Below, one piece after another: positions 7,706 to 17,307 of a stretch of 64,000 nt of DNA. The notes beneath the pieces are model-generated. The model was not told where the DNA came from. It made no database searches and was given only the letters and a program-made list of their open reading frames with translations. A program made the position numbers and the translations under genes. This stretch comes from Micromonospora sp. WMMD1120. Lineage in GTDB: Bacteria; Actinomycetota; Actinomycetes; Mycobacteriales; Micromonosporaceae. The stretch lies in contig NZ_JARUBO010000005.1 in the NCBI RefSeq assembly GCF_029626235.1, positions 1,334,501 to 1,398,500 of the forward strand. The letters run 5' to 3'. The first letter of the stretch is position 1, and the number at the start of each line of letters is the position of its first letter.

Positions 7706-9139
7706 GTGGTGGACGGCGAGGACGACACGCGCACTCGGAAGTTACGACCGGCCGCGCCGCTGGACGGGCCGTTGGAGGGCTCGGGGGCCGCGCCCGACCC
7801 GACACGCGCGGTGCCCCGCCCGCGCCGCCCGTGGCTGAGCGGGCGTTCCCCGGCCGCCTCGTCACCAGAGTCGGCAGAACCGACACCCGCGCCGGCGACG
7901 ACACCGGCAACACCGCCAGCGCCAGCGCCGGCAGCGGCAAAGACGCCGGCCGAGCCGGACGTCAAGGCCGACAGCGCCGGAAGCGCCGAGAGCGCCGACA
8001 GCCAGGTCGGGACGCCCACGGCCAAAGACAGTAGGACCGCCGAACCCAAGCCCGACGCCAGCAAGCCCGACGACAGCAAGGCCGACGCCAGCAAGCCCGA
8101 CGACGGCAAGCCCGACGACGCGACGGCCACCGTGGGACCGGCCAGGACCACTGTGGATGAGATCCCTGTCGTGCCGGCGGCCAACCCCGCCCGGCGGCGG
8201 CGGGTGCCCTTCGCGCACGCGGTACGCCTGCCACCGCGCCAGGTCGCGGCGTCGGCCGCCCAGGCGACCCGCGAGTGGTCCCGCCGTCCGAGCGGTCGGT
8301 TGACCCTGCCCGGCCTGTTCCTGCTGCTGATGGTGGCGGCGACCGCCGCGGCGGGCGCACTGCTGGTGCCCGCCACGATCCGCGCGCCACGCCCGGTCGC
8401 TGTCGACGCGTCCGCCACGCCGAACCCTGTCGTACCGCCGGCGGGGCCGTCCGGTCTGCCCACCACCCCGCTGCCCACCGGTCCACTGCCGACCCTCCCC
8501 CTGCCCACCGGCGGGGTGCCCACCAACGGGCTACCGACCGGCCCCGCCGTCGGACCGGGTCTCGGCGGCCGGCCGTCGGACGCCCTGGCCGGCTGGGCAC
8601 AGCAGGTCAGCGCCAAGGTCGGCGTCCCCGCCACCGCCATGCAGGCGTACGGCTACGCCGAGCTGGTGCTCGCCCAGACCAACCGCAGTTGCGCGCTGAG
8701 CTGGACCACGCTGGCCGCGATCGGCCAGGTCGAGTCGGGGCACGGCTCGGCCAACGGCGCGCGCCTGGGGCCGGACGGCAAGGCGCTACCGAAGATCATC
8801 GGGCTCCCGCTGGACGGCAAGGACGGCCGCATGCGGATCATCGACACCGACCGTGGGGCGCTCGACGGCGACACAGTCCTGGACCGGGCCATCGGGCCGA
8901 TGCAGTTCATCCCGACCACCTGGAAGGAGATCGGGGCGGACGCGGACAACGACGGCGTCAAGGACCCGCACGACCTGGACGACGCCGCGCTGGCGGCGGG
9001 GAACTACCTCTGCAAGGGCGGGCGCAACCTGAGCATCGCTGGCGACTGGTGGAACGCCATCCTGTCCTACAACGATGTGCGGCGGTACGCCCAGGACGTC
9101 TACGACACCGCCAACCGGTACGGACGGGCCAGTCGCTGA
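7706..9139 (+). CDS. Membrane-anchored lytic murein transglycosylase (SLT_2/MltB-like)
   Basis: A protein of about 477 residues. Residues 1-175 are a low-complexity, acidic and Pro/Ala-rich cytoplasmic tail with DNA-level repeats encoding DASKPDD-like units. A single membrane segment (LTLPGLFLLLMVAATAAAGALL) follows, then a Pro/Thr linker (PTGPLPTLPLPTGG) and a C-terminal lysozyme-like domain. That domain shows SCALSWTTLAAIGQVESGHG, with the catalytic Glu in QVESGHG, then AIGPMQFIPTTWKEIG and AGNYLCKGG, typical of lytic transglycosylases that cleave the MurNAc-GlcNAc bond. It should act on the outer face of the membrane. The start is uncertain: GTG 7706 fits a leaderless promoter, and ATG 7688 is the alternative. 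The long intracellular tail is unusual for the family and could be a scaffold. Confidence 0.82.
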   Translation: MVDGEDDTRTRKLRPAAPLDGPLEGSGAAPDPTRAVPRPRRPWLSGRSPAASSPESAEPTPAPATTPATPPAPAPAAAKTPAEPDVKADSAGSAESADSQVGTPTAKDSRTAEPKPDASKPDDSKADASKPDDGKPDDATATVGPARTTVDEIPVVPAANPARRRRVPFAHAVRLPPRQVAASAAQATREWSRRPSGRLTLPGLFLLLMVAATAAAGALLVPATIRAPRPVAVDASATPNPVVPPAGPSGLPTTPLPTGPLPTLPLPTGGVPTNGLPTGPAVGPGLGGRPSDALAGWAQQVSAKVGVPATAMQAYGYAELVLAQTNRSCALSWTTLAAIGQVESGHGSANGARLGPDGKALPKIIGLPLDGKDGRMRIIDTDRGALDGDTVLDRAIGPMQFIPTTWKEIGADADNDGVKDPHDLDDAALAAGNYLCKGGRNLSIAGDWWNAILSYNDVRRYAQDVYDTANRYGRASR

Positions 9140-9214
9140 TGAAGTGATCGTCTCGATACGTTGGAGAACTGGACACTTCCCCCCGACAGCTGTAAGCGGC
9201 AAGCTAGACGGGTG

Positions 9215-10231
9215 ATGGTGCGCGAGTGGGACCCGAGGACCGCGTCGTCCGCCGAGATCGCGTCGCTGCTGGCCACGCTCAATGAGGTCCTGGCGGCCGA
9301 CCTGCCGCAGGACCCGCCCTGGCGGGAGACCTCGCTGCGGGAATATCTCGCCGAGGTGATGCCCGGTGAGCGGCGGATCTCCTGGATCGCCCAGGCCGAG
9401 GCGGGCGATCCCGGCGAGCCCGGGGCGGTGCTCGGCCAGGTGCACGTGCTCCTGCTCGGCGACATCGGCGTGATCGAGGTGCTGGTGCACCCGTCGGTGC
9501 GGCGCGGTGGCCTCGGCCGGGACCTGGTGCTGCGCGCCGCCCGCCGGGTCTACCAGGAGGGCTTCCGGTCGATCGGGGTCGAGGTGGTCGGCGACACGCC
9601 CTCCGTCGCGTTCTACGAGTCGTTGGGCTTCACCAGGGAGTACGTGGAGACCCGCAGCGTGCTCGACCTGACCGCCGTCGACTGGGCCGAGCTGACCGAG
9701 ATGGCCACCGGCATCGCGGCGGGCTACCAGGTGGAGTTCTTCCCGGGCGGGCCGCCGGACGACCTGCTCGAGGCGTACGCGCGGGCGAAGGCCGAGGTGC
9801 GCGACGTCGACGAGGTTGAGCTGCGTCCCAGCTCCTACGACCCGGAGCGGCTGCGCGACAGCCTCGACACCCTGCACCGCCGGGGCATGAAACCGTACAT
9901 CGTGCTCGCCCGGCACGAGCAGAGCGGCGAGGTCGCCGGCCTGACCGAGGTGGTGGTGCCGGCGCAGCACCCGACCCGCGCCGACCAGTACGACACGATC
10001 GTCGCGCAGGACCACCGGGGCTACGGCATCGACCGGGCGATCAAGGCCCGGATGCTGCTGGAGCTGCGCTCCGCCGAGCCGGAGCTGATCGAGGTGCAGA
10101 CCTGGAACGCCCAGGCCAACGAGGCGATGTTGAAGGTCAACGCGGAGCTGGGCTACCGCCCCGACCGGGACTGGTGCGAATACAGCGTCGACGTCGCCGA
10201 GCTGGTGCACCGGCTCGATCCGCAGCGCTGA
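9215..10231 (+). CDS. Tandem GNAT-domain acetyltransferase
   Basis: A 338-residue protein with two GNAT folds, so probably acetyl-CoA dependent. The first domain (about 5-160) has the motif-A-like IEVLVHPSVRRGGLGRDLVL (acetyl-CoA pyrophosphate loop RRGGLG), then DTPSVAFYESLGF. The second (about 185-335) has the degenerate loop DHRGYGIDRAIKARML and NAQANEAMLKVNAELGYRPD. Double GNAT proteins of this kind include MshD-like enzymes, but here the mycothiol substrate is not demonstrated. Start choices are ATG 9215 or the adjacent GTG 9218. TAGACG 7 bases before the GTG would suit a leaderless start; no good ribosome site is seen. It lies 75 bases after the transglycosylase gene. Confidence 0.82.
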   Translation: MVREWDPRTASSAEIASLLATLNEVLAADLPQDPPWRETSLREYLAEVMPGERRISWIAQAEAGDPGEPGAVLGQVHVLLLGDIGVIEVLVHPSVRRGGLGRDLVLRAARRVYQEGFRSIGVEVVGDTPSVAFYESLGFTREYVETRSVLDLTAVDWAELTEMATGIAAGYQVEFFPGGPPDDLLEAYARAKAEVRDVDEVELRPSSYDPERLRDSLDTLHRRGMKPYIVLARHEQSGEVAGLTEVVVPAQHPTRADQYDTIVAQDHRGYGIDRAIKARMLLELRSAEPELIEVQTWNAQANEAMLKVNAELGYRPDRDWCEYSVDVAELVHRLDPQR

Positions 10232-10247
10232 CCGAATTCACGAAAGT

Positions 10248-10272
10248 GTCCACCTGGGGATGGACGGTGGAC
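10248..10272. repeat. Short hairpin between GNAT and nuclease genes
   Basis: GTCCACC and GGTGGAC pair over 7 bp around an 11-base loop, 17 bases after the GNAT gene stop. It could be a weak terminator or an operator for the nuclease gene. Confidence 0.3.
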
Positions 10273-10322
10273 AGCCGGGCACCTTAACGTGCGTTGATCC
10301 CGTCCCCCATCGTGGAGGCCCC

Positions 10323-13300
10323 ATGCGCCCGCGCCGCTCACTAGCCGCGCTCGCGACCGCCACCGCCGCCGTGACCATCACGGCGCTCGGCGTCGCACCC
10401 ACAGCGGCCAGCGCCGCGCCCACCGACCTGTTCATTTCGGAGTACGTCGAGGGTTCGTCGAACAACAAGGCCATCGAACTGTTCAACGGCACCGGCGCGC
10501 CGGTCGACCTCACGGCCGGGGGGTACCAGCTCCAGCTCTACTTCAACGGCGCCACGACGGCCACCACCATCGCGCTGACCGGCACTGTCGCCGCCGGGGA
10601 CGCGTTCGTGTTCGCCAGCGCGTCGGCGGGGGCCGCCATCCTCGCCCAGGCCGATCAGACCACCGGGGCGAGCCTGTTCAACGGTGACGACGCGATCGTG
10701 CTGCGTCGGGGCGCCACGGTGCTCGACTCGATCGGCCAGGTGGGCGTCGACCCGGGCACCGAGTGGGGTGCCGGCCTCACCAGCACCGCTGACAACACAC
10801 TGCGTCGGCTGCCGCCCGTGACGAGCGGCGACACCGACCCCTCGGACGCCTTCGACCCCGCCGCGCAGTGGGCCGGCCACCCGGTCGACACGTTCGACGG
10901 GTTGGGCGCGCACACCGTGGACGGCGGCGGCCCGGTCGACGTGCCGGCCACGCTCACCTGCGGCCAACCGCTGGTCACCCCCGCCGGCACGGCCGCGAGC
11001 CGCGAGGTCACCGGCACCGATCCCGACGACACGATCGTCGACCTGGCGGTCACCGCGGTCAGCCCGACCCCGGCCGCCGGCTCGATCACCCGTACCGCGT
11101 TCACACCGGCCGACGCGGTGGGCGGCACCGCCCGCGCCACCGTCGGCGCGAGCGCCGACCTCACCGCCGGGGCGTACACCGTCACGGTGACCGCGACCGA
11201 CACGGACGGTGGCACCGCGACCTGCGCGTTGGCCGTGCAGGTGACCCGGGAGCTGACCGTCGGCGAGGTGCAGGGCCCGACCACCGACGCCGAGTCCGGT
11301 CCGACCGACCGGTCACCGCTCGCGCCGGCGAGCGGCAACGGCACGAGCAGCACGCTGTACGACGTACGCGGCGTGATCACCCAGCTGACCCTGGCCCGCA
11401 CCTCGGCCGGGGCGGACCAGCACGGCTTCTTCCTGCAGAGCCGCCTTGGTGACACCGACGGGGACCCGACCAGCTCCGACGGCATCTTCGTCTTCATGGG
11501 CGGGTTCACCTCGCTGGTCGGCGGTTACGTGCCGACGGTCGGCGACGAGGTGGTGCTGCGGGCCCGGGTGTCGGAGTACTACAACTTCACCCAGCTCTCC
11601 GGTGCGTCGCTGGTCCGCCGGATCGGGGGTGGCCTGGCGGTGGACACCGCCGTCGCGGTTACCGACGCGGTCCCGCCGGCCGTGCTGACCGACGCGCAGC
11701 GCTTCTGGGAGCGGCACGAGGGTTCCCGGATGCGGGTACGCGCGGGCAGCGGCGCGGTGAGCGGTCGGGACGTCTTCTCCTCCACCGCCGACGCGGAGCT
11801 GTGGGTGGTCGACCGTGACGACCCGCTGCTGGACCGCGCGGACCCGTACTCCCGGAGGGTCTTCCGGGACGCGCACCCGCTGGACAACGACCCGACCCGG
11901 CGTTTCGACGACGGCAACGGCCAGCGGACGCTGCTCGGCAGCATGGGTGTGAAGGCGACCGCCGGGGACAGCGCCACGGTGCTGCCGCCGGCGCACACCT
12001 TCGACACGCTGCGCGCGGACGCGGTGGGCGGTGTCTACTACTCGTTCGAGAAGTACGGCGTCCAGGTCGAGCGGGCGGAGTTCGACGCCGGCTCCGACCC
12101 GTCGAAGAACAGCCCGCCCACGCCGGCGGACCGCTCGCAGGAGCTGGCCGTCGCCACCTACAACGTGGAGAACCTGTACGACTACCGGGACGACCCGTTC
12201 GACGGCTGCGACTTCGCCGGCAACGCCGGGTGCGCCGGGGTCAGCCCGCCGTTCGACTACGTCCCGGCCAACGAGGCGGAGTACCGGGCGCAGTTGGCGG
12301 CGCTCGCCGACCAGATCGTCACCGACCTGCACGCACCGGATCTGATCCTCGTGCAGGAGGCCGAGGACCAGGACATCTGCACGGTCTCCGGGGCCGCGTT
12401 GAGCTGCGGTGACACCGACAACGCCGACGGCGCTCCGGACAGCGTCCAGGAGTTGGCGCTCACCGTGGCGGCGGCCGGCGGCCCGGCGTACGCCGCCGCC
12501 TATGACCGGACCGGCGCGGACGCCCGCGGCATCACCGCCGCGTTCCTGTACCGCACCGACCGGTTGTCGCTGGCGGCGGCGACGGCGAACGACCCTCTGC
12601 TCGGCTCGGCGCCGACTGTTGAGTACCGCGCGGCGGGGCTGCCGGCCAACGCCGACGTGCAGAATCCGAAGGCACTGAACGCGGTGCTGCCGGCGGATGT
12701 GGACACCTCCACCGGCAGGGACGGGAACAACGTGTTCACCCGCGCCCCGCAGTTGGGCAAGTTCAGTGTCGCCGCGGCACCGGGTTCCACCGAGCGGTTC
12801 ACGCTGTACGCGCTCAGCAACCACTACTCGTCCGGCCCGGACAGTCGGGTCGGGCAACGGCGGGAGCAGGCGCGCTACGGCGCGGCGATCGTCACCGCGA
12901 TCGAGGCGGCCGACCAGGGCGCCCGGGTGGTCTACGGCGGGGACCTGAACGTCTTCCCGCGCCCGGACGATCCCGTCGCCACCGGTGACCAGCCCACCCC
13001 GTCGGATCAGCTCGCGCCGCTCTACGAGGCGGGTCTGCACAACCTGTGGGACAACCTGGTCGCGGACGTGCCGGCGTCGGCCTACTCGTACAGTTTCGAA
13101 GGGCAGGCGCAGACGCTCGACCACCTGTTCGTCAACGACGCGTTCTACGGCGACCTGGTGCAGGTGCGGGCGGCGCACATCAACGCCGACTGGCCGGCGG
13201 AGTCCGCCGGCGACGGGTCCCGGGGCTCCAGCGACCACGACCCGCAGGTGGCCCGGTTCCGGTCCCGCGCGTCGTTGACCGTGGCCGACACGACTGTGGT

Positions 13301-13601
13301 CGAGGGCAACCAGGGCACCAGGCAGATGACCTTCACCGCCACCGTGTCGCGGCCGTTGTCCCAGCCGGTGCTGCTCTGTGCCGCCGCCGTCGGTGTCACG
13401 GCGCAGGCCGGCTCGGACTTCGACCCGTACGCGGGCTGCACCGTGCTCGCCGCCGGGCAGACGTCGGCCACCTTCGCGGTGACGGTGCGCGGTGACCGGA
13501 AGCGGGAGTCGGACGAGAAGCTGACGCTGCTGGTGGCCGGTGTTCCCGGCCTCCGCCTGGCCGACCCGCTCGCGGTCGGAACGATCACCAACGACGACTG
13601 A
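10323..13601 (+). CDS. Secreted ExeM/NucH-like endonuclease with lamin-tail and Calx-beta domains
   Basis: A 1092-residue exported multidomain protein. A signal peptide covers about 1-32 (RPRRSLAALATATAAV, ASAAP). Residues 33-150 form a lamin-tail domain (DLFISEYVEGSSNNKAIELFN), often found at the start of extracellular nucleases. A Cys-containing Ig-like segment and an OB-like segment (YDVRGVITQLTLAR) follow. The endonuclease/exonuclease/phosphatase domain runs from about 605 to 980 (LAVATYNVENLYDY, LILVQEAEDQDI, GGDLNVFPRPDD, SSDHDPQVARF). A Calx-beta-type segment ends the protein. The active-site Asn, Glu, Asp-x-Asn and Asp-His residues are all visible. It should degrade extracellular DNA. 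The ATG at 10323 follows TGGAGG by 5 bases. A strong bidirectional hairpin lies after the stop. Confidence 0.88.
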   Translation: MRPRRSLAALATATAAVTITALGVAPTAASAAPTDLFISEYVEGSSNNKAIELFNGTGAPVDLTAGGYQLQLYFNGATTATTIALTGTVAAGDAFVFASASAGAAILAQADQTTGASLFNGDDAIVLRRGATVLDSIGQVGVDPGTEWGAGLTSTADNTLRRLPPVTSGDTDPSDAFDPAAQWAGHPVDTFDGLGAHTVDGGGPVDVPATLTCGQPLVTPAGTAASREVTGTDPDDTIVDLAVTAVSPTPAAGSITRTAFTPADAVGGTARATVGASADLTAGAYTVTVTATDTDGGTATCALAVQVTRELTVGEVQGPTTDAESGPTDRSPLAPASGNGTSSTLYDVRGVITQLTLARTSAGADQHGFFLQSRLGDTDGDPTSSDGIFVFMGGFTSLVGGYVPTVGDEVVLRARVSEYYNFTQLSGASLVRRIGGGLAVDTAVAVTDAVPPAVLTDAQRFWERHEGSRMRVRAGSGAVSGRDVFSSTADAELWVVDRDDPLLDRADPYSRRVFRDAHPLDNDPTRRFDDGNGQRTLLGSMGVKATAGDSATVLPPAHTFDTLRADAVGGVYYSFEKYGVQVERAEFDAGSDPSKNSPPTPADRSQELAVATYNVENLYDYRDDPFDGCDFAGNAGCAGVSPPFDYVPANEAEYRAQLAALADQIVTDLHAPDLILVQEAEDQDICTVSGAALSCGDTDNADGAPDSVQELALTVAAAGGPAYAAAYDRTGADARGITAAFLYRTDRLSLAAATANDPLLGSAPTVEYRAAGLPANADVQNPKALNAVLPADVDTSTGRDGNNVFTRAPQLGKFSVAAAPGSTERFTLYALSNHYSSGPDSRVGQRREQARYGAAIVTAIEAADQGARVVYGGDLNVFPRPDDPVATGDQPTPSDQLAPLYEAGLHNLWDNLVADVPASAYSYSFEGQAQTLDHLFVNDAFYGDLVQVRAAHINADWPAESAGDGSRGSSDHDPQVARFRSRASLTVADTTVVEGNQGTRQMTFTATVSRPLSQPVLLCAAAVGVTAQAGSDFDPYAGCTVLAAGQTSATFAVTVRGDRKRESDEKLTLLVAGVPGLRLADPLAVGTITNDD

Positions 13602-13615
13602 CGTCGCGCGCTCGG

Positions 13616-13654
13616 GCGAGGCCCGTCGATCCGGTGCGGATCGACGGGCCTCGC
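13616..13654. terminator. Bidirectional terminator hairpin
   Basis: A perfect 17-bp stem (GCGAGGCCCGTCGATCC with its complement) and a 5-base loop lie between the converging nuclease and XRE genes. Confidence 0.88.
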
Positions 13655-13670
13655 CTCGTTCATGCCACTG

Positions 13671-14186
13671 TCACACCAGCCCTCGGGCTGGCCGGGGCGG
13701 CGGGGGCAGGTGCCTCTGCTGGGCCACACGCACCTCCCACTGGCTGCGTCGACGCATCGCGTCGCGGACCGCCCTGTCGCGACGGAACGTCTCGGGCGGG
13801 CGGGCCAGCCCGTAGATGTCGCCCCACCACTCGCCCAGCTCCGGGTCGAGAATGGTGTCCAGGTGCGACGGGTAACGCCGCTCCGCACCGTCGCGGGTGT
13901 CCTGCCAGTCACGCATCGGCTTCAGCACTCGGCCGAACTCGTCCACCACGGCCAGTCGGCAGCCCAGCACGCTGATGATGCGCTGGAGGAGGACGATGCT
14001 CGGCACCATCCGACCGGCCTCGATCCTGCCGATGGTGGCGTGGTGCACGCCCGCCCACCGGGCCAGCTCGCGTTGGCTCAGGTCAGCGCGGCGTCGGACC
14101 GCACGGACGATTCCGGCGGCCGGCCACTGTGTGTCGGACGGTTCGGTGACCAGGACCGGCTCGGCCGAGGCTGCGGAATCGCTCAT
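13671..14186 (-). CDS. XRE-family helix-turn-helix transcriptional regulator
   Basis: A 171-residue protein with a lambda-repressor-like HTH at about residues 20-80: IVRAVRRRADLSQRELARW and GVHHATIGRIEAGRMVPS are helix two, turn and recognition helix. A short conserved link (LLQRIISVLGCRLAVVDEFG) follows. The C-terminal 80 residues (RRYPSHLDTILDPELGEWWG, PETFRRDRAVRDAMRRRSQW) form an actinobacterial extension with no recognised ligand-binding motif. The ATG at 14186 is used because homology to the HTH starts soon after it; the frame continues 29 codons upstream without a ribosome site. There is no obvious operon partner, and a 536-base gap lies upstream. Confidence 0.8.
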   Translation of the reverse strand: MSDSAASAEPVLVTEPSDTQWPAAGIVRAVRRRADLSQRELARWAGVHHATIGRIEAGRMVPSIVLLQRIISVLGCRLAVVDEFGRVLKPMRDWQDTRDGAERRYPSHLDTILDPELGEWWGDIYGLARPPETFRRDRAVRDAMRRRSQWEVRVAQQRHLPPPPRPARGLV

Positions 14187-14237
14187 GCCGTCACCGTCCC
14201 GCCTGCGAGGGCAACCGGCAACCCCGAGTGCCGCGCC

Positions 14238-14265
14238 TGTGGACAACGAGCGGGTCTGTGGAAAA
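14238..14265 (-). other. Two DnaA-box-like nonamers
   Basis: TGTGGACAA (14238-14246, TTGTCCACA on the minus strand) matches the actinobacterial DnaA box exactly, and TGTGGAAAA (14257-14265) differs by one base. They have the same orientation, with starts 19 bp apart. Two boxes do not make an origin, so their role is uncertain. Confidence 0.35.
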
Positions 14266-14440
14266 CTCCTCACGCCGCCGCTTCACTGTTCGTGTTGCCG
14301 TCCCTCAAGCACGTCGTCGGTCACGCGATGTCACGACTCTTGACCTGCTCGCGAGGCCGGCAGTACCAGAAGGAGCCCCGCACTCAGGCCGACCAGGGAA
14401 ACTCGCATTCCCGCCGCCAGCGTCCCAACGCGCCGTTCCC

Positions 14441-14515
14441 GCCCTTTGCTCTGCACTTGCATATGCACCAGTAACGGAGCGTAGCTGTCGCCGTCGTGGG
14501 TGCAGAGCAAAGGGC
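14441..14515. repeat. Interrupted palindrome B (TTTGCTCTGCAC type)
   Basis: The arms GCCCTTTGCTCTGCAC (14441-14456) and GTGCAGAGCAAAGGGC (14500-14515) are perfect 16-bp inverted copies with a 43-base spacer. I recall TTTGCTCTGCAC-type motifs recurring between genes in this family, so this is probably a dispersed element. Confidence 0.75.
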
Positions 14516-14671
14516 CAAAGAACGGTGCTGGCTGGTCGGCGGATTATTACGCGATGTGATCCAGGCTCGGCGCTCGGCTCACGAGCTGACAGGTCCGACA
14601 CGTCCAGCCGCGAGCCGCGGGGTACGGCACGATCAGGAATCACCAGGGCACCCGCCGGAGCCGCGCCACGG

Positions 14672-14693
14672 GCCGCCTCCCGGGGGAGACGGC
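14672..14693 (-). terminator. Probable terminator of the hem operon
   Basis: GCCGCCTCCC pairs with GGGAGACGGC (one mismatch) about 30 bases after the hemB stop. Confidence 0.5.
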
Positions 14694-14722
14694 GCGCGGC
14701 CAGCAGGGACCCGCGACCGAGA

Positions 14723-15706
14723 TCAGTAGCGCTGGCGGAGCAACCCGGCGGCCTCGACCGCCCAGTAGGTGAGGATGATCTGCGCGCCTGCCCGCTTGAT
14801 CGACGTCAGGGTCTCCAGCATCACCCGCTCGCGGTCGATCCAGCCGTTGGCGGCGGCGGCCTCGACCATCGCGTACTCGCCGGAGACCTGGTAGGCGGCG
14901 ACCGGCACGTCCACCGCGGCCCGAACCGCCGACACCACGTCGAGGTAGGGCAGCGCCGGCTTGACCATCACCAGGTCGGCGCCCTCGGCGACGTCGAGCG
15001 CCACCTCGCGCAGCGACTCGCGGAGGTTCGCCGGGTCCTGCTGGTAGGTACGCCGGTCGCCCTCCAGCTGCGACTCCACCGCCTCCCGGAACGGGCCGTA
15101 GAAGGCCGAGGCGTACTTCACGGCGTACGCCAGCACCGCCACATCCTGGTGCCCGGCGGCGTCGAGCGCCCGGCGCACCACGCCGACCTGGCCGTCCATC
15201 ATCCCGGACGGCCCGACCACGCCGACCCCGGCGGCGGCCTGGGCCACCGCCATTTCGGCGTACGCGGCAAGCGTGGCGTCGTTGTCGACAGCACCGTCGG
15301 GGGTGAGCAACCCGCAGTGCCCGTGCGAGGTGAACTCGTCAAGACACAGGTCGCTCATCACCACTGTGGCATCGCCCACCTCGGCCACCACGTCACGGAT
15401 GGCGACGTTCAGGATGCCGTTCGGATCGACGCCACCGGAGCCGGTCGGGTCCCGTCGCTCCGGCACGCCGAAGAGCATGATCCCGCCGACACCGGCCTGA
15501 ACCGCCTCCGCCGCCGCCTTGCGCAGGGAGTCCCGGGAGTGCTGAAGCACCCCCGGGAGCGACCCGATGGCGCGGGGTTCGGTCAACCCCTCCTTGACGA
15601 ACATCGGCACGACCAGCTCGGCCGGGTCGACCCTGGTCTCGGACACCAGCCGGCGGATCGCCGGGGTGCGGCGCAGCCGGCGGGGCCGGATCTCGGGGTA
15701 CGACAT
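14723..15706 (-). CDS. hemB: Delta-aminolevulinic acid dehydratase (porphobilinogen synthase)
   Basis: A 327-residue cytoplasmic enzyme that condenses two 5-aminolevulinate molecules to porphobilinogen, step two of tetrapyrrole synthesis in this operon. The active-site lysines are K197 ([16 protein letters not shown]) and K249 ([13 protein letters not shown]). The metal region reads [14 protein letters not shown] (119-132), a mixed Cys/Asp version rather than the full three-Cys zinc site. Length and termini are normal for the family. GAGGAGGG lies about 6 bases before the ATG. It is the last gene of the rex-hemACDB run, 20 bases after hemD, and has a hairpin downstream. Confidence 0.96.
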   Translation of the reverse strand: MSYPEIRPRRLRRTPAIRRLVSETRVDPAELVVPMFVKEGLTEPRAIGSLPGVLQHSRDSLRKAAAEAVQAGVGGIMLFGVPERRDPTGSGGVDPNGILNVAIRDVVAEVGDATVVMSDLCLDEFTSHGHCGLLTPDGAVDNDATLAAYAEMAVAQAAAGVGVVGPSGMMDGQVGVVRRALDAAGHQDVAVLAYAVKYASAFYGPFREAVESQLEGDRRTYQQDPANLRESLREVALDVAEGADLVMVKPALPYLDVVSAVRAAVDVPVAAYQVSGEYAMVEAAAANGWIDRERVMLETLTSIKRAGAQIILTYWAVEAAGLLRQRY

Positions 15707-15726
15707 GGCAGGCCCTCCTCGAACGA

Positions 15727-17307
15727 CTACCGGAAGCGCAGGGCGGTCGGCCCCTGCACCTTCGAACCGCGACGCTGCTTGGCCGGCATGGCGGCCAGCT
15801 TCTCGCGCAGCTCAACGGCGTAGGCGGCGAGCGCCTCCACCAGGTCGGGCACCGAGGCGTGCGGCGGCTGGACGTCGACCCGCAGGCCGAACTCCGTCGC
15901 GGTCTCCGCCGTCTTGGGCCCGATGACGGCAACAACCGTCCGGGCGTGCGGCTTCCCGGCGATGCCGACCAGGTTGCGCACCGTGGAGGACGAGGTGAAG
16001 AGCACCGCGTCGAACCCGCCCGACTTGATCGCGTCCCGGATCTCGGCGGGCGGCGGCGCGGCCCGCACCGTGCGGTACGCGGTCACGTCGTCGACCTCCC
16101 AGCCGCGCTCGGTGAGCCCCGCGGCAAGCGTCTCGGTGGCGATGTCGGCGCGGGGCAGCAGCACCCGGCCCACCGGGTCGAGGATCTCGTCGTGCGGGGA
16201 GAACTCGGCCAGCAGCCCCTCGGAGGACTGCTCCCCGGCGGGGATCAGCTCCGGCTGGATGCCGAACGCGCGGACCGCGTCCGCGGTGGCCTCACCGATG
16301 CAGGCGATCTTGACGCCGCCGAAGTGCCGGGCGTCCAGCCCGTGCTCGGCGAACTTCTCCCAGACCGCGCGGACCGCGTTGACCGAGGTGAAGATCACCC
16401 AGGCGTACCGGCCATCGACCAGGCCCTTGACCGCCCGCTCCATCTGCGCCGGGGTACGCGGCGGCTCGACCGCGATGGTCGGCACCTCACACGGGATCGC
16501 CCCGTACGCGCGCAGCCGGGCGCTCATCACGCCGGCCTGCTCCTTGGTACGCGGTACGAGCACCTTCCAGCCGTACAGCGGGCGGTTCTCCCACCAGCTC
16601 AGCTTGTCGCGCTGCCCCACCCCGACGCCGACGGTCAGCACGACCCGGCCGGTGAAGCCGAGCGCGGCGGCCACGAAGCTGTCCACCGTCGACGTGGTCG
16701 TGTACTGGGTCTCGCCGGTGCCGTCACCGGTCACCCCGACGCCGGTGGTGCCCTCGACCCCGGCGGCGAGCAGCCCGTCCCGCACGGCGGCGAGGTCACC
16801 GGCGTCCACGGCGAGCGCGAGCGAGCCCCGGCCGACGGCCGTTGCCAGCGCCTCGAAGTCCAGCGTGCTGACGTCCTCGACGTCCGCGGCGGTACGCACA
16901 CCCGGCAGCGGAACGCCCGCGTAGGTGGCCACACCCTCGGCCTGACCGACGCCCGGCACCACCTCGAAGTGGGCGGCGGTGCGGGCCACCGCCTGCACCT
17001 CCTTGACCACCGAGTCGTGACCGAACGGGTCACCGGCCACGAGGTGCACCGCGTTCAACCCGGAGCGGGCCGCGGAGATCAGCACCTTCGCCACGTCCCC
17101 CGGGGCGCCCTCGGCCGGGGTGAACTCGGCGTCCTCGGCGGCCTCGGCGCGGACGACGGCGAGCAACGACTCCGGGACTCCCCGGTCGTAGATCACCTGG
17201 TCGGCGTCGACCAGGGCGTCGTGGGCCCGGCGGGTCAGCAGACCTGGGTCGCCGGGGCCGGCCCCGACGAACGCGATACGGCCGACGGGCTTACGGGTGC
17301 GGGTCAT
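15727..17307 (-). CDS. hemD: Fused uroporphyrinogen-III C-methyltransferase-like / uroporphyrinogen-III synthase
   Basis: A 526-residue protein. Residues 8-245 are a tetrapyrrole (SUMT/CobA-like) methylase domain: [19 protein letters not shown], the degenerate region [16 protein letters not shown] and [12 protein letters not shown]. Residues 255-500 are uroporphyrinogen-III synthase: [63 protein letters not shown] and [14 protein letters not shown]. Such fusions are common in actinobacterial hem operons. The methylase GDPFG motif looks intact, but whether it methylates is not evident. The ATG overlaps the hemC stop by 4 bases (ATGA), so translation is coupled. The basic tail [10 protein letters not shown] is odd but harmless. 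Confidence 0.93.
   Translation of the reverse strand: MTRTRKPVGRIAFVGAGPGDPGLLTRRAHDALVDADQVIYDRGVPESLLAVVRAEAAEDAEFTPAEGAPGDVAKVLISAARSGLNAVHLVAGDPFGHDSVVKEVQAVARTAAHFEVVPGVGQAEGVATYAGVPLPGVRTAADVEDVSTLDFEALATAVGRGSLALAVDAGDLAAVRDGLLAAGVEGTTGVGVTGDGTGETQYTTTSTVDSFVAAALGFTGRVVLTVGVGVGQRDKLSWWENRPLYGWKVLVPRTKEQAGVMSARLRAYGAIPCEVPTIAVEPPRTPAQMERAVKGLVDGRYAWVIFTSVNAVRAVWEKFAEHGLDARHFGGVKIACIGEATADAVRAFGIQPELIPAGEQSSEGLLAEFSPHDEILDPVGRVLLPRADIATETLAAGLTERGWEVDDVTAYRTVRAAPPPAEIRDAIKSGGFDAVLFTSSSTVRNLVGIAGKPHARTVVAVIGPKTAETATEFGLRVDVQPPHASVPDLVEALAAYAVELREKLAAMPAKQRRGSKVQGPTALRFR

Larger units (their letters stand above)
14187..14722. other. 536-base intergenic region
   Basis: No convincing gene is seen here. 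It contains two DnaA-box-like nonamers (14238-14246 and 14257-14265), the TTTGCTCTGCAC palindrome (14441-14515) and a hairpin (14672-14693) that probably ends the hem operon. The part from 14520 to 14670 is unremarkable. Confidence 0.6.
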
